Below are positions 53,705-61,544 of a DNA stretch of 64,000 nt, in pieces. Source of the stretch: Streptomyces sp. IMTB 2501 (GTDB lineage: Bacteria > Actinomycetota > Actinomycetes > Streptomycetales > Streptomycetaceae); the NCBI RefSeq assembly GCF_001953885.1, contig NZ_MQUS01000024.1, positions 86,790 through 150,789 on the forward strand, read 5' to 3'. The first letter of the stretch is position 1. Each line of letters begins with the position of its first letter. The notes under the pieces were generated by a model. That model had not been told where the DNA came from and did not search any database. It was given only the letters and a program-made list of their open reading frames with translations. The translations under genes and the position numbers were made by a program.

Positions 53705-55218
53705 GCGTCCAGCCCGTCGCCGAGTCGCTCGTCCAGTCCGTCGACTGGCTCGCCGTCTCCCCGCCGACCATCGCCGCCGCCGTGGGACTCGTCGTCCTGG
53801 TCGCCGATCTGTTCCTGCCCGAGGTCCGCAAGGCCGTCCTGGGCTGGATCTCGGTCGCCGGACTGGCCGTGGCCGCACTGATGCTCCTGCCCCTCCTGAA
53901 CGGCGACCGCAGCACCTTCTGCGTGAACGGCGCCACGCGCGCGTGCAGCTACACCGCCGACCACTTCGCGCTCGTCATCCAGTTCCTCGTCCTCGGCGGC
54001 GCCCTGCTCGCCGCCCTGCTGTCCGTCACGAACCTCAAGGACGACGAGCGGCGCGTGCCGCCGGGCGAGTTCTGGTTCCTGCTGCTGTCCTCCGCGGCCG
54101 GTGCCGCGCTGCTGCCAGCCTCCCGCGACCTGGCCACCCTGATCGTCGCCCTGGAGGTCGCCTCTCTGCCCGCCTTCGCCCTCGTCGGCATCCGGCACGG
54201 CGACAAACGGTCCTCCGAGGCCGCCCTGAAGTTCTTCCTGTCCTCGGTGACCGCCACCGCGGTCAGCCTGATGGGCATCAGCTTCGTCTACGCCGCCACC
54301 GGCACCCTCTACCTCACCCAGGTCGCCCAGCGCCTCCCGCACGTCGACGGCCAGCTGCACACGCTCGCCCAGGCGGGCGTCGTCCTCACCCTCGTCGGCT
54401 TCGCCTTCAAGACGGCCGCCGTCCCCTTCCACTTCTGGGTGCCCGACACCTACGTGGGCGCGCCACTGCCCGTCGCCGCCTATCTGTCGGTCGTCGGCAA
54501 GGCGGTCGGCTTCTCCGGCCTGATCCTCGTCACCGTCGTCGCGTTCCCCTCGTACGCCGCCGTGTGGGGTCCCGCGCTTGCCGCCCTGGCGGCCCTCACC
54601 ATGACCGTCGGCAACGTCGGTGCGCTGCGCCAGCAGGCCACGCGCGCGTACAGCGCCGTACGGCTGCTCGCCTGGTCCTCCGTCGGCCAGGCCGGCTACC
54701 TGCTGGTGCCGATCGCCGCCGCCGGCTACGCCAAGGACCCGCAGAAGGCGATCGGCTCCACGGTGGCCTACGCGCTGATGTACGCCGCCGTGAACCTCGG
54801 CGCGTTCGCGGTGGCCGCCCTGGTGGGCCGCAGCCGGGCCCTGAACCGGATCAGCGACTACCGGGGCCTGTACGCCACCAACCCGCTCACCGCGCTCCTG
54901 CTGGCGTTCTTCCTGCTGTGTCTGGCTGGGCTGCCGCCGGGCGTCATCGGGCTGTTCGCCAAGGTCACGGTGTTCTCGGCGGCCGTCGACGCGGGCCTCG
55001 GCTGGCTCGCCGTCGTCATGGCCGTGAACGTGGTGATCGCCCTGTTCTACTACCTGCAGTGGACGGCCCTGCTGTTCCGCGCCCCCGAGGGCGAACCGGC
55101 CCGGCACCGCGTCCCGGCCCCGCTCACCGCAGCCCTCGCCCTCACCGGCGTCCTCGGCGTCGCCCTGTCCGGAGCGCCCCAGCTGGTCCTTCGCTTCGCG
55201 GCCACAGGCCTGTTCTGA
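53701..55218 (+). CDS. nuoN2: NADH-quinone oxidoreductase subunit N, second set
   Basis: A 505-residue antiporter-like subunit, last gene of the second operon. Helix-5 glutamate is in LIVALEVASLPAFALVGIRH, the lysine in FAFKTAAVPFHFWVPDTYVG, and a later conserved lysine region is AKVTVFSAAVDAGL. ATG 53701 overlaps nuoM2. The frame is open much further upstream, but that is noise. No strong terminator follows in the 235 nt before htpX. Confidence 0.95.
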   Translation: MSVQPVAESLVQSVDWLAVSPPTIAAAVGLVVLVADLFLPEVRKAVLGWISVAGLAVAALMLLPLLNGDRSTFCVNGATRACSYTADHFALVIQFLVLGGALLAALLSVTNLKDDERRVPPGEFWFLLLSSAAGAALLPASRDLATLIVALEVASLPAFALVGIRHGDKRSSEAALKFFLSSVTATAVSLMGISFVYAATGTLYLTQVAQRLPHVDGQLHTLAQAGVVLTLVGFAFKTAAVPFHFWVPDTYVGAPLPVAAYLSVVGKAVGFSGLILVTVVAFPSYAAVWGPALAALAALTMTVGNVGALRQQATRAYSAVRLLAWSSVGQAGYLLVPIAAAGYAKDPQKAIGSTVAYALMYAAVNLGAFAVAALVGRSRALNRISDYRGLYATNPLTALLLAFFLLCLAGLPPGVIGLFAKVTVFSAAVDAGLGWLAVVMAVNVVIALFYYLQWTALLFRAPEGEPARHRVPAPLTAALALTGVLGVALSGAPQLVLRFAATGLF

Positions 55219-55453
55219 GACGGCTGCCGGATCGTTCCGAGAGGGACACCGGACGGCTGGGAGAAGCCGCCCCGCGCGCGTGGCGCATCCGCCCCGTTAC
55301 GCGCGCGTCCGCGTGAACGAGCACGTCACCCGTACGGCCGATCGGTGCTCGCGCAGGTGACAGGGAACTCGTGGCCGTCGCCTGGCGTTGTCACAAGCGG
55401 GAGGGTCCACTGGACCAAAGTGTTCCCCAGCTGCACGACTTGGAGGGCGCACG

Positions 55454-56317
55454 GTGCACCGCCGGCACAACGGGCTCAGGACCGCAGTACTCCTCGGGGG
55501 ACTGTCCGCACTCATCATTGTCATCGGCAGCTTCTTCGGCCGCATGGGGCTGATCGTCGCGGTCCTGATCGCCCTGGGTACAAACGCGTACGCGTACTGG
55601 AACAGCGACAAGCTGGCACTCCGCGCGATGCGCGCCCGCCCGGTCAGCGAGTTCGAGGCCCCGGCGCTCTACCGCATGGTCCGCGAGCTGTCCACGCAGG
55701 CCCGCCAGCCCATGCCCAGGCTGTACATCTCGCCCACCGAGGCCCCCAACGCCTTCGCCACGGGCCGCAACCCGCGCAACGCCGCGGTGTGCTGCACCGA
55801 GGGCATCCTGCGTCTGCTGGACGAGCGAGAGCTGCGCGGCGTCATCGGCCACGAGCTCAGCCATGTCTACAACCGGGACATCCTCATCTCCTCGGTCGCC
55901 GGCGCGCTCGCCTCGGTGATCATGTTCCTGGTGAACTTCGCCTGGCTCATCCCGATCGGCCGCTCGGACGACGACGACGGCCCCGGCCTGCTCGGCATGC
56001 TCCTGATCATGATCCTAGGCCCGCTCGCCGCCAGCCTCATCCAGCTGGCCATCAGCCGCTCTCGGGAGTACGAGGCGGACGCCTCCGGCGCTCAGCTCAC
56101 CGGCGACCCGCTGGCCCTCGCCAGTGCCCTGCGCAAGCTGGAAGTCGGCACCCAGCAGCTCCCGCTGCCCCCCGAGCCCCGGATCGAGACCGCCAGCCAC
56201 ATGATGATCGCGAACCCTTTCCGCGGGGGCCAGGGACTGACCAAGATGTTTTCCACACACCCGCCGATGGCGGACCGCATCGCCCGGCTAGAGAAGATGG
56301 CAGGTCGCTACCAGTGA
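55454..56317 (+). CDS. htpX: HtpX family M48 membrane metalloprotease
   Basis: A 287-residue membrane zinc protease for quality control of membrane proteins. Two N-terminal helices, then the zinc motif in LRGVIGHELSHVYNRDI, two further helices, and the third ligand in SREYEADASGAQL. The C-terminus ends with FSTHPPMADRIARLEKM, the usual HtpX ending. GTG 55454 follows GGAGGG; the upstream ATG at 55388 is not preferred. The stop overlaps the YccF gene, suggesting one operon. Confidence 0.94.
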   Translation: MHRRHNGLRTAVLLGGLSALIIVIGSFFGRMGLIVAVLIALGTNAYAYWNSDKLALRAMRARPVSEFEAPALYRMVRELSTQARQPMPRLYISPTEAPNAFATGRNPRNAAVCCTEGILRLLDERELRGVIGHELSHVYNRDILISSVAGALASVIMFLVNFAWLIPIGRSDDDDGPGLLGMLLIMILGPLAASLIQLAISRSREYEADASGAQLTGDPLALASALRKLEVGTQQLPLPPEPRIETASHMMIANPFRGGQGLTKMFSTHPPMADRIARLEKMAGRYQ

Positions 56318-57900
56318 AGACCATCCTGAACGTCATTTGGCTCATCCTGAGCGGCTTCTGGCTGTTCCTGGGCTACCTGTTCGCCGGCGTCCTGCTGTGC
56401 ATCACGATCATCGGCATCCCCTTCGGGATAGCCGCCTTCCGCATCGGCGTCTACGCCCTGTGGCCCTTCGGGTACACCACGGTCGAGCGCCGGGACGCGG
56501 GCGCGCCCTCCTGCATCGGCAACGTGCTGTGGCTGATCCTGGCCGGCTGGTGGCTGGCGATCGCGCATGTCGTCACCGGTATCGCCCTGTGCATCACGAT
56601 CATCGGCATCCCGTTCGGCATCGCCAACTTCAAGCTGATCCCGGTCTCCCTGCTGCCGCTGGGCCGCGAGATCGTCCCCACGGACCAGCCGTTCGCGACC
56701 CGCTGAGCACACCGGCCCTGCGGACGACGGGGGACGCGCGTGTGGCCGTGGGCCCAGGGTGGCGCAGCCCAGCAGGCCCATCACGGGGACCATGCTGGCC
56801 GCCGGGGCAGGGCTGAGGGTCCAGGCGGAGGCGTTGGCGACGGCGTAGTAGGCGAGCACGCCGAAGGAGGAGAAGCCGATCGCGCCGCGTACGTCCACCG
56901 TCGCGGCCAGTACGGCGACCACCACGCCCACGGCCAGTTCGGCCCGGTGCGGCACCTTGAAGCGGGGGTGCACGGCCGCCAGCATCCCCGGCAGATGCCC
57001 GTCCCGGGCCATGGCGAGTGTCGTACGGGAAACGCCGAGGATCAGCGCGAGCAGCGAGCCGAGGGCCGCCACCGCTGCACCGGCCCGCACCACGGGCACG
57101 AGCCCCGGCATGCCGGCCGCGCGTACCGCGTCGGCCAGCGGAGCCGTCGCCTGCCCGAGCCGGTCCGCGCCGAGGACACCGAGCACCGCGACGGCCACGC
57201 ACGCGTACACCACAAGTGTGATCCCCAGAGCCAGCGGGATCGCACGGGGAATCGTGCGCGCCGGATTCCGTACTTCTTCACCGAGGGTCGCGATCCGCGC
57301 GTACCCGGCGAACGCGAAGAACAGCAGCCCCGCCGCCTGGAGCGCCCCGCCCGCTCCCGACGACAGCCCGATGTCCAGCCGCCCGGCGGCCACCCGCCCG
57401 GAGGCCAGGCACACGACCACCACGGCCGCGAGCACGGCCAGCACCACCGCCACGATCACGCGCGTCAGCCACGCCGACTTCTGGATGCCGCCGTAGTTCA
57501 CGGCGGTCAGGGCCACCACGGCCGCGACCGCCACCGCGTGCGCCTGCCCCGGCCAGATGTACGCGCCCACAGTGAGCGCCATGGCCGCACAGGACGCCGT
57601 CTTGCCGACCACGAACGCCCAGCCCGCGAGGTACCCCCAGAAGGGGCCCAGCCGCTCCCGTCCGTACACGTACGTCCCGCCGGAGGCCGGATAGCGGGCC
57701 GCGAGACGGGCCGAGGACATGGCGTTGCAGTAGGCCACCACGGCCGCGAGCGCCAGTCCGGGCAGAAGCCCCGTTCCGGCCGCACGGGCGGCGGGTCCCA
57801 GGGCCGAGAAGACACCGGCCCCGACCATGGATCCGAGACCGACGACCACGGCGTCCCGCACACCGAGGGTCCGGCGCAGTTCGGTACCGGAAGGTGTCAT
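56308..57900 (-). CDS. APC family amino acid permease with aberrant 3' end
   Basis: Residues 1 to about 380 form a typical APC permease with eleven or so helices: LGSMVGAGVFSALGPAAR, the GGTYVYGRERLGPFWGYLAG stretch, and FFAFAGYARIATLGEEVRNP. After LLGC near residue 380 the expected final helix is missing. The frame continues as about 145 charged residues that are antisense to yccF and look non-coding. A 3' deletion or frameshift near 56760-56790 is likely, so the functional status is uncertain. ATG 57900 lacks a strong ribosome-binding site. Confidence 0.75.
   Translation of the reverse strand: MTPSGTELRRTLGVRDAVVVGLGSMVGAGVFSALGPAARAAGTGLLPGLALAAVVAYCNAMSSARLAARYPASGGTYVYGRERLGPFWGYLAGWAFVVGKTASCAAMALTVGAYIWPGQAHAVAVAAVVALTAVNYGGIQKSAWLTRVIVAVVLAVLAAVVVVCLASGRVAAGRLDIGLSSGAGGALQAAGLLFFAFAGYARIATLGEEVRNPARTIPRAIPLALGITLVVYACVAVAVLGVLGADRLGQATAPLADAVRAAGMPGLVPVVRAGAAVAALGSLLALILGVSRTTLAMARDGHLPGMLAAVHPRFKVPHRAELAVGVVVAVLAATVDVRGAIGFSSFGVLAYYAVANASAWTLSPAPAASMVPVMGLLGCATLGPRPHARPPSSAGPVCSAGRERLVRGDDLAAQRQQGDRDQLEVGDAERDADDRDAQGDTGDDMRDRQPPAGQDQPQHVADAGGRARVPALDRGVPEGPQGVDADAEGGYPEGDADDRDAQQDAGEQVAQEQPEAAQDEPNDVQDGLHW
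56314..56706 (+). CDS. YccF domain inner-membrane protein
   Basis: A 130-residue membrane protein with two copies of the YccF module: NVIWLILSGFWLFLGYLFAG then CITIIGIPFGIAAFRIGVYAL, and again NVLWLILAGWWLAIAHVV then CITIIGIPFGIANFKL. Four helices are predicted. GTG 56314 overlaps the HtpX stop (GTGA). It is entirely overlapped on the other strand by the open 3' end of the APC permease gene. The duplicated IIGIPFGIA motif and codon bias make this the real gene of the pair. Function is unknown. Confidence 0.92.
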   Translation: MKTILNVIWLILSGFWLFLGYLFAGVLLCITIIGIPFGIAAFRIGVYALWPFGYTTVERRDAGAPSCIGNVLWLILAGWWLAIAHVVTGIALCITIIGIPFGIANFKLIPVSLLPLGREIVPTDQPFATR

Positions 57901-58054
57901 GCGCCGCACCCTACTGAGCACGGCAACCGTGTGGTGGACCCGTGGCGTCCTCTTCATCGACACGGCACGAACACGCGCGCGTGGACAGCGAGTCCTCACC
58001 GGATTTTCAGCGGTCGGACAGTGCGGACACAGCGCGGAAGGGCAGGTTCACGGC

Positions 58055-58321
58055 ATGAGCATCATCGCTTGGATCATCCTGGGACTGCTGGCCGGAGCCA
58101 TCGCCAAGTTCCTCCTGCCGGGCCGCGACCCCGGCGGCTTCATCGGCACGACTCTCATCGGCATCGCGGGCGCGTTCATCGGCGGCTGGATCTCGGCGCG
58201 TTGGCTGCACCACCCGATCACCAAGAACTTCTACGACGGCGCCACCTGGGCCGCGGCCATCGGCGGCTCCCTGGTACTGCTGATCGTCTACCGCATCCTG
58301 TTCGGCAACTCACGCGACTGA
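58055..58321 (+). CDS. GlsB/YeaQ/YmgE family small membrane protein
   Basis: An 88-residue three-helix protein: SIIAWIILGLLAGAIAKFLL, then FIGTTLIGIAGAFIGGWIS and a C-terminal AIGGSLVLLIVYRIL. The GLLAGAIAKFLLPGRDPGGF signature is that of the transglycosylase-associated/GlsB family, often linked to stress responses. Start follows GCAGG. The gene is monocistronic, with a strong terminator 49 nt downstream. Confidence 0.93.
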   Translation: MSIIAWIILGLLAGAIAKFLLPGRDPGGFIGTTLIGIAGAFIGGWISARWLHHPITKNFYDGATWAAAIGGSLVLLIVYRILFGNSRD

Positions 58322-58369
58322 ACGCGGCGTCGACGGTACGGAGTCAGCAGCACGGAGCCGACAGCACGG

Positions 58370-58402
58370 AAGGGTGGGCACCGCTCGGGGGTGCCCACCC
58401 TT
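58370..58402. terminator. Hairpin terminator between the GlsB-like gene and yajQ
   Basis: A perfect 13-bp stem (58370-58382 with 58390-58402), 7-nt loop, followed by TCTTGCC. It lies between convergent genes and can serve both. Confidence 0.9.
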
Positions 58403-58439
58403 CTTGCCTCGTGCCTCTTGCCGATGTCCTTCCGGTCTT

Positions 58440-58928
58440 TTACCGGTAGTTCACGTACTGCAGCGCGAAGTCGAAGTCCTTGCCCTTCAACAGCGCGATC
58501 ACAGCCTGCAGATCGTCCCGGCTCTTGGAGGAGACGCGCAGCTCGTCGCCCTGGACCTGGGCCTTCACGCCCTTCGGACCCTCGTCGCGGATGATCTTCG
58601 CCACCTTCTTCGCGTTCTCCTGGGAGATGCCTTCCTCGATCGACGCGAAGATCTTGTACTCCTTGCCGGACAGCTGCGGCTCACCCGCGTCCAGGGCCTT
58701 CAGTGAGATACCGCGCTTGATCAGCTTGGACTGGAAGACGTCGAGGACAGCCTTCACCCGGTCCTCGGAGTTCGCCTCCATGAGGATCTTGTCACCGGAC
58801 CACGAGATCGAGGCGCCCACGCCCTTGAAGTCGTAGCGCTGCGAGATCTCCTTGGCGGCCTGGTTGAGGGCGTTGTCGACCTCCTGCCGCTCGACCTTCG
58901 AGACGATGTCGAAACTGGAGTCGGCCAT
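58440..58928 (-). CDS. YajQ family cyclic di-GMP-/nucleotide-binding protein
   Basis: A 162-residue YajQ/DUF520 protein with two ferredoxin-like domains. It starts with ADSSFDIVSKVERQEVDNAL, contains QRYDFKGVGASISW and EGISQENAKKVAKIIRDEG, and ends with FDFALQYVNYR, all family hallmarks. Homologues bind nucleotides or c-di-GMP. ATG 58928 follows AAGGAG. The gene stands alone next to tRNA-Tyr. Confidence 0.96.
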   Translation of the reverse strand: MADSSFDIVSKVERQEVDNALNQAAKEISQRYDFKGVGASISWSGDKILMEANSEDRVKAVLDVFQSKLIKRGISLKALDAGEPQLSGKEYKIFASIEEGISQENAKKVAKIIRDEGPKGVKAQVQGDELRVSSKSRDDLQAVIALLKGKDFDFALQYVNYR

Positions 58929-59153
58929 GTCCTGTGGCTCCTTGTATCGGGGTGTGAATCGGGTGCGTGCCGGCGTGCGCGCGGCGGCCGCCGGGCCCGG
59001 CCTGACGTCGGGCCGCATCCGCACCAGCCTAGTCACCTCACGAGCCAAGGGGTGGAGATCAACCGGGTGGCGAAGCACCCCCGTCTATCGGGTATTGTTT
59101 ACGACGTCGCCAGGGAGCACCGCCGCAGAGCGGTTCGATCTGGTGGCCGACCC

Positions 59154-59235
59154 GGCGGTGTGCCCGAGCGGCCAAAGGGAGCAGACTGTAAATCTGCCGG
59201 CTCAGCCTTCCCAGGTTCGAATCCTGGCGCCGCCA
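59154..59235 (+). tRNA. tRNA-Tyr (GTA)
   Basis: A class II tRNA of 82 nt without encoded CCA. Acceptor GGCGGTG pairs with CGCCGCC (one G-T), T-stem CCAGG/CCTGG with TTCGAAT loop, anticodon stem GCAGA/TCTGC with CTGTAAA loop giving GTA, and a long variable arm. A terminator follows at 59244. Confidence 0.97.
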
Positions 59236-59243
59236 CACGGGAA

Positions 59244-59285
59244 CGAGAGCCCCGTGATCTGTGAGAGCAGATCACGGGGCTCTCG
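59244..59285. terminator. Terminator downstream of tRNA-Tyr
   Basis: A perfect 18-bp stem (59244-59261 with 59268-59285) and 6-nt loop lie 8 nt after the tRNA and 13 nt before the stop of the convergent AhpD-like gene. Confidence 0.92.
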
Positions 59286-59298
59286 TCGTTGCGGACCG

Positions 59299-59781
59299 TC
59301 AGTGGAACTTGGCGGCCATGCCGGCCTCGTAGTCGCCGGCGGGCTGCTGGGTGATGACGTTTCCGCGGTTGAAGGCGTTGATGACGGCGATCTGTGTCAC
59401 CAGGTCGGCGAGCTGTTCCTCGTCGTAGTACTTGGCCGCGTTGGCCCAGACCTCGTCCGGGACGCCGCCGGCCGCGTCCGCGATGCGGGTGCCCTGCTCC
59501 GTCAGTTCCAGCGCGGCGCGCTCGGCGTCGGTGAAGACCTTGGCCTCCCTCCAGGCGGCGACCAGGTGGAGGCGCACCGCGGTCTCCCCGGCCGCGGCGG
59601 CCTCCTTGGTGTGCATGTCGATGCATCCGGCGCAGCCGTTGATCTGGCTGGCGCGCAGCATCATCAGTTCACGCGTCGAGGCCGGCACGGTGGATTCCGA
59701 GAGCGCCTTGCCCGCGGCGATGATGTGCTTGAAGGCCTTGGCGGCGACCGGGCTGACCATGACGTTCAGACGAGCTTCCAC
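59299..59781 (-). CDS. Carboxymuconolactone decarboxylase/AhpD-like protein
   Basis: A 160-residue helical protein of the CMD/AhpD family. The redox or catalytic motif is QINGCAGCIDMHTKEA with CxxC and the downstream histidine, as in AhpD-type alkylhydroperoxidases. The C-terminus has QIAVINAFNRGNVI. GTG 59781 follows GCAGGAG. The frame is open to 60537 but covers the opposite-strand small genes. A peroxide-reducing role is likely but no partner gene is nearby. Confidence 0.92.
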   Translation of the reverse strand: MEARLNVMVSPVAAKAFKHIIAAGKALSESTVPASTRELMMLRASQINGCAGCIDMHTKEAAAAGETAVRLHLVAAWREAKVFTDAERAALELTEQGTRIADAAGGVPDEVWANAAKYYDEEQLADLVTQIAVINAFNRGNVITQQPAGDYEAGMAAKFH

Positions 59782-60040
59782 GGTGTGCTCCTGCGTTCGT
59801 TGTCCGATGGCTACGCCTCTTAGACCGAACAGCCCCGTGTGCTGTGACAGCGGTGAATGTGACCTGCGTCTCAGTGGCGGGGGCGCCGGGATCCTCCGAG
59901 GCCGACCGGGCGCGGGCCGAAGGCGGATATGCCGAAGGGGGCGTCTCCGTGTGCCTGTTGCGGCGCCCCGACACCGTGCCGGGGTTTCTGGAACGACCGG
60001 TCCGGGTGCGGGCCCGGGTGGTCGGGACGATGCTGGAGCC

Positions 60041-60265
60041 ATGGCCGGGAAGCGACCCATCATCGTGCAGCTGCCGTCCCCGACCGGCGGCCGCCGGGTC
60101 CGGGTGGACGGCGAGATCCTCGGCCTGGCGCACAGCGTGGGGGACCTGGTGGAGTTCCTGCGCCGGGCGGGGCTGGAGATCGAGCCGGAGCAGGTGGCCG
60201 ACTCGCCGCTGATCGACTGGCGCGGGGTGGGGCCCGATCGCTGGGAGGCAGAGACCCGCACCTGA
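60041..60265 (+). CDS. Hypothetical protein, 74 aa
   Basis: A small protein with a beta-rich start (RPIIVQLPSPTGGRRVRVDG) and a helix (LAHSVGDLVEFLRRAGLEIE), ending in an acidic/tryptophan stretch DWRGVGPDRW. ATG 60041 follows TGGAGCC. Similar short proteins are common in Streptomyces, but the function is unknown. Codon bias supports coding. It is 41 nt before another small gene. Confidence 0.7.
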   Translation: MAGKRPIIVQLPSPTGGRRVRVDGEILGLAHSVGDLVEFLRRAGLEIEPEQVADSPLIDWRGVGPDRWEAETRT

Positions 60266-60306
60266 CGGCGGTGTCGCAGCCGTCTCGGTGCGGGCACACT
60301 GGCGGC

Positions 60307-60519
60307 ATGTCCTCCCGACGCAGAACCTGTCCCGTGTGCCGCCGTGACATCGCCGTCGTCGCGGGCCGCTTCGCGCGGCACGACCCGCCCGGGGCGCGGG
60401 AGAACGGCGGACTCGTCTCCTGCGCCGGATCGCGACGACAGGCGCAACTCGGGGCTGTCCAGCCGGCGTTGGACGGGTACGCCGTACCGGAGTTTCCCGG
60501 GCAGCTGCCTCTGTTCTGA
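60307..60519 (+). CDS. Hypothetical zinc-ribbon-like protein, 70 aa
   Basis: A small protein opening with RRRTCPVCRRDIAVVAGRFA, which has a CPxC knuckle, and a later RHDPPGARENGGLVSCAGSR giving a third cysteine and a histidine. It ends in YAVPEFPGQLPLF. ATG 60307 has a weak site. A possible zinc-binding module of unknown role. Probably transcribed with the preceding small gene. Confidence 0.7.
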   Translation: MSSRRRTCPVCRRDIAVVAGRFARHDPPGARENGGLVSCAGSRRQAQLGAVQPALDGYAVPEFPGQLPLF

Positions 60520-60659
60520 GCCGCGGGGTTGAGGCATGCCGGGGGGTGCGGGATGCGGGAGTGCGAGAACTGACGAGGTGACAGCGGGTGTGCTGCAGGG
60601 GTTGGTGGCGAGCCTGATCGTTCTACGGCTGGTGACCGTTCAACGGCTGGTGGCCGCCC

Positions 60660-61316
60660 TCAGTTCCCGGCCACCGACTTCACCGCGACCGACACCGGCG
60701 TCGATCCGCTGATCAGCTCCAGCGTCAGGCCGGTCGTCGCCGGGGTGTCCACCAACTCCGCCAGGACGGCCGCCACATCGTCCCGCGGGATCGCACCGCG
60801 CCCGGTGTGCGCCTCCAGACGGACCAGACCGGTGCCCGCGTCGTCCATGAGCGAGCCGGGGCGCAGGATCGTCCAGTCCAGGGCCTCCTGACGGGTGACA
60901 TACGCGTCCGCCTCGCCCTTGGCGCGCAGGTACGCGTCGAAGATCTCGCCGCCCTGATGCGCGGGATCGGCGCCCATCGAGGACACGACCACGAAACGGC
61001 GCACCCCCGCGCGGACGGCCGCGTCCGCGAACAGCACCGCCGCGCCCCTGTCCACCGTTTCCTTGCGACCCACTCCGCTGCCCGGGCCCGCGCCGGCCGC
61101 GAAGACCGCTGCGTCGGCGCCCTGAAGGTGCGCCGCGACCTCCTCCACCGAGGCGGACTCCAGGTCGAGCAGGACCGGTTCGGCACCGGCCGCCCGCAGA
61201 TCGTCGCCCTGCTCGGACTTGCGGATGATCCCCGCGACCTCGTCCCCGCGCGCGGAGAGCAGACGCTCCAACCGCAGCGCGATCTGACCATGACCACCAG
61301 CAATGACAATGCGCAT
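60660..61316 (-). CDS. NAD(P)-binding SDR-like protein (NmrA/YwnB-type)
   Basis: A 218-residue atypical SDR with MRIVIAGGHGQIALRLERLL, AVFAAGAGPGSGVG and VVVSSMGADPAHQGGEIFD. The YxxxK-like pair appears as YLRAKGEADAYV, with TILRPGSLMDD after it. ATG 61316 lies downstream of two in-frame ATGs (61355, 61346); the shorter start gives the standard N-terminus. Substrate unknown. Confidence 0.9.
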   Translation of the reverse strand: MRIVIAGGHGQIALRLERLLSARGDEVAGIIRKSEQGDDLRAAGAEPVLLDLESASVEEVAAHLQGADAAVFAAGAGPGSGVGRKETVDRGAAVLFADAAVRAGVRRFVVVSSMGADPAHQGGEIFDAYLRAKGEADAYVTRQEALDWTILRPGSLMDDAGTGLVRLEAHTGRGAIPRDDVAAVLAELVDTPATTGLTLELISGSTPVSVAVKSVAGN

Positions 61317-61544
61317 GATTCCGACCGTACGCCGGAAGGGGCGCATCCGCCGCACGAGTTAACCGGCATGGCCGGAGCGCGCCGGGCTCACCTGCACCAG
61401 AACGCGCCCGGCGCGCGGTCACACGCGTGGCGCGGGCCAAGGGGCGCGCGCGAGGCGCACGAACGCAACCATGCGCCAGGGCGGGCTTACGGCTGCCGAG
61501 CCCCTCACCGGGCCCAGGACCACCTCACGACAGCCTCGGCCACC

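Noticed and set aside
50234..53878. A very long minus-strand frame opposite nuoL2 and nuoM2
   Set aside because: Composition is arginine/glutamate/glycine-rich noise typical of the antisense frame of GC-biased genes. The plus strand encodes conserved NuoL and NuoM.
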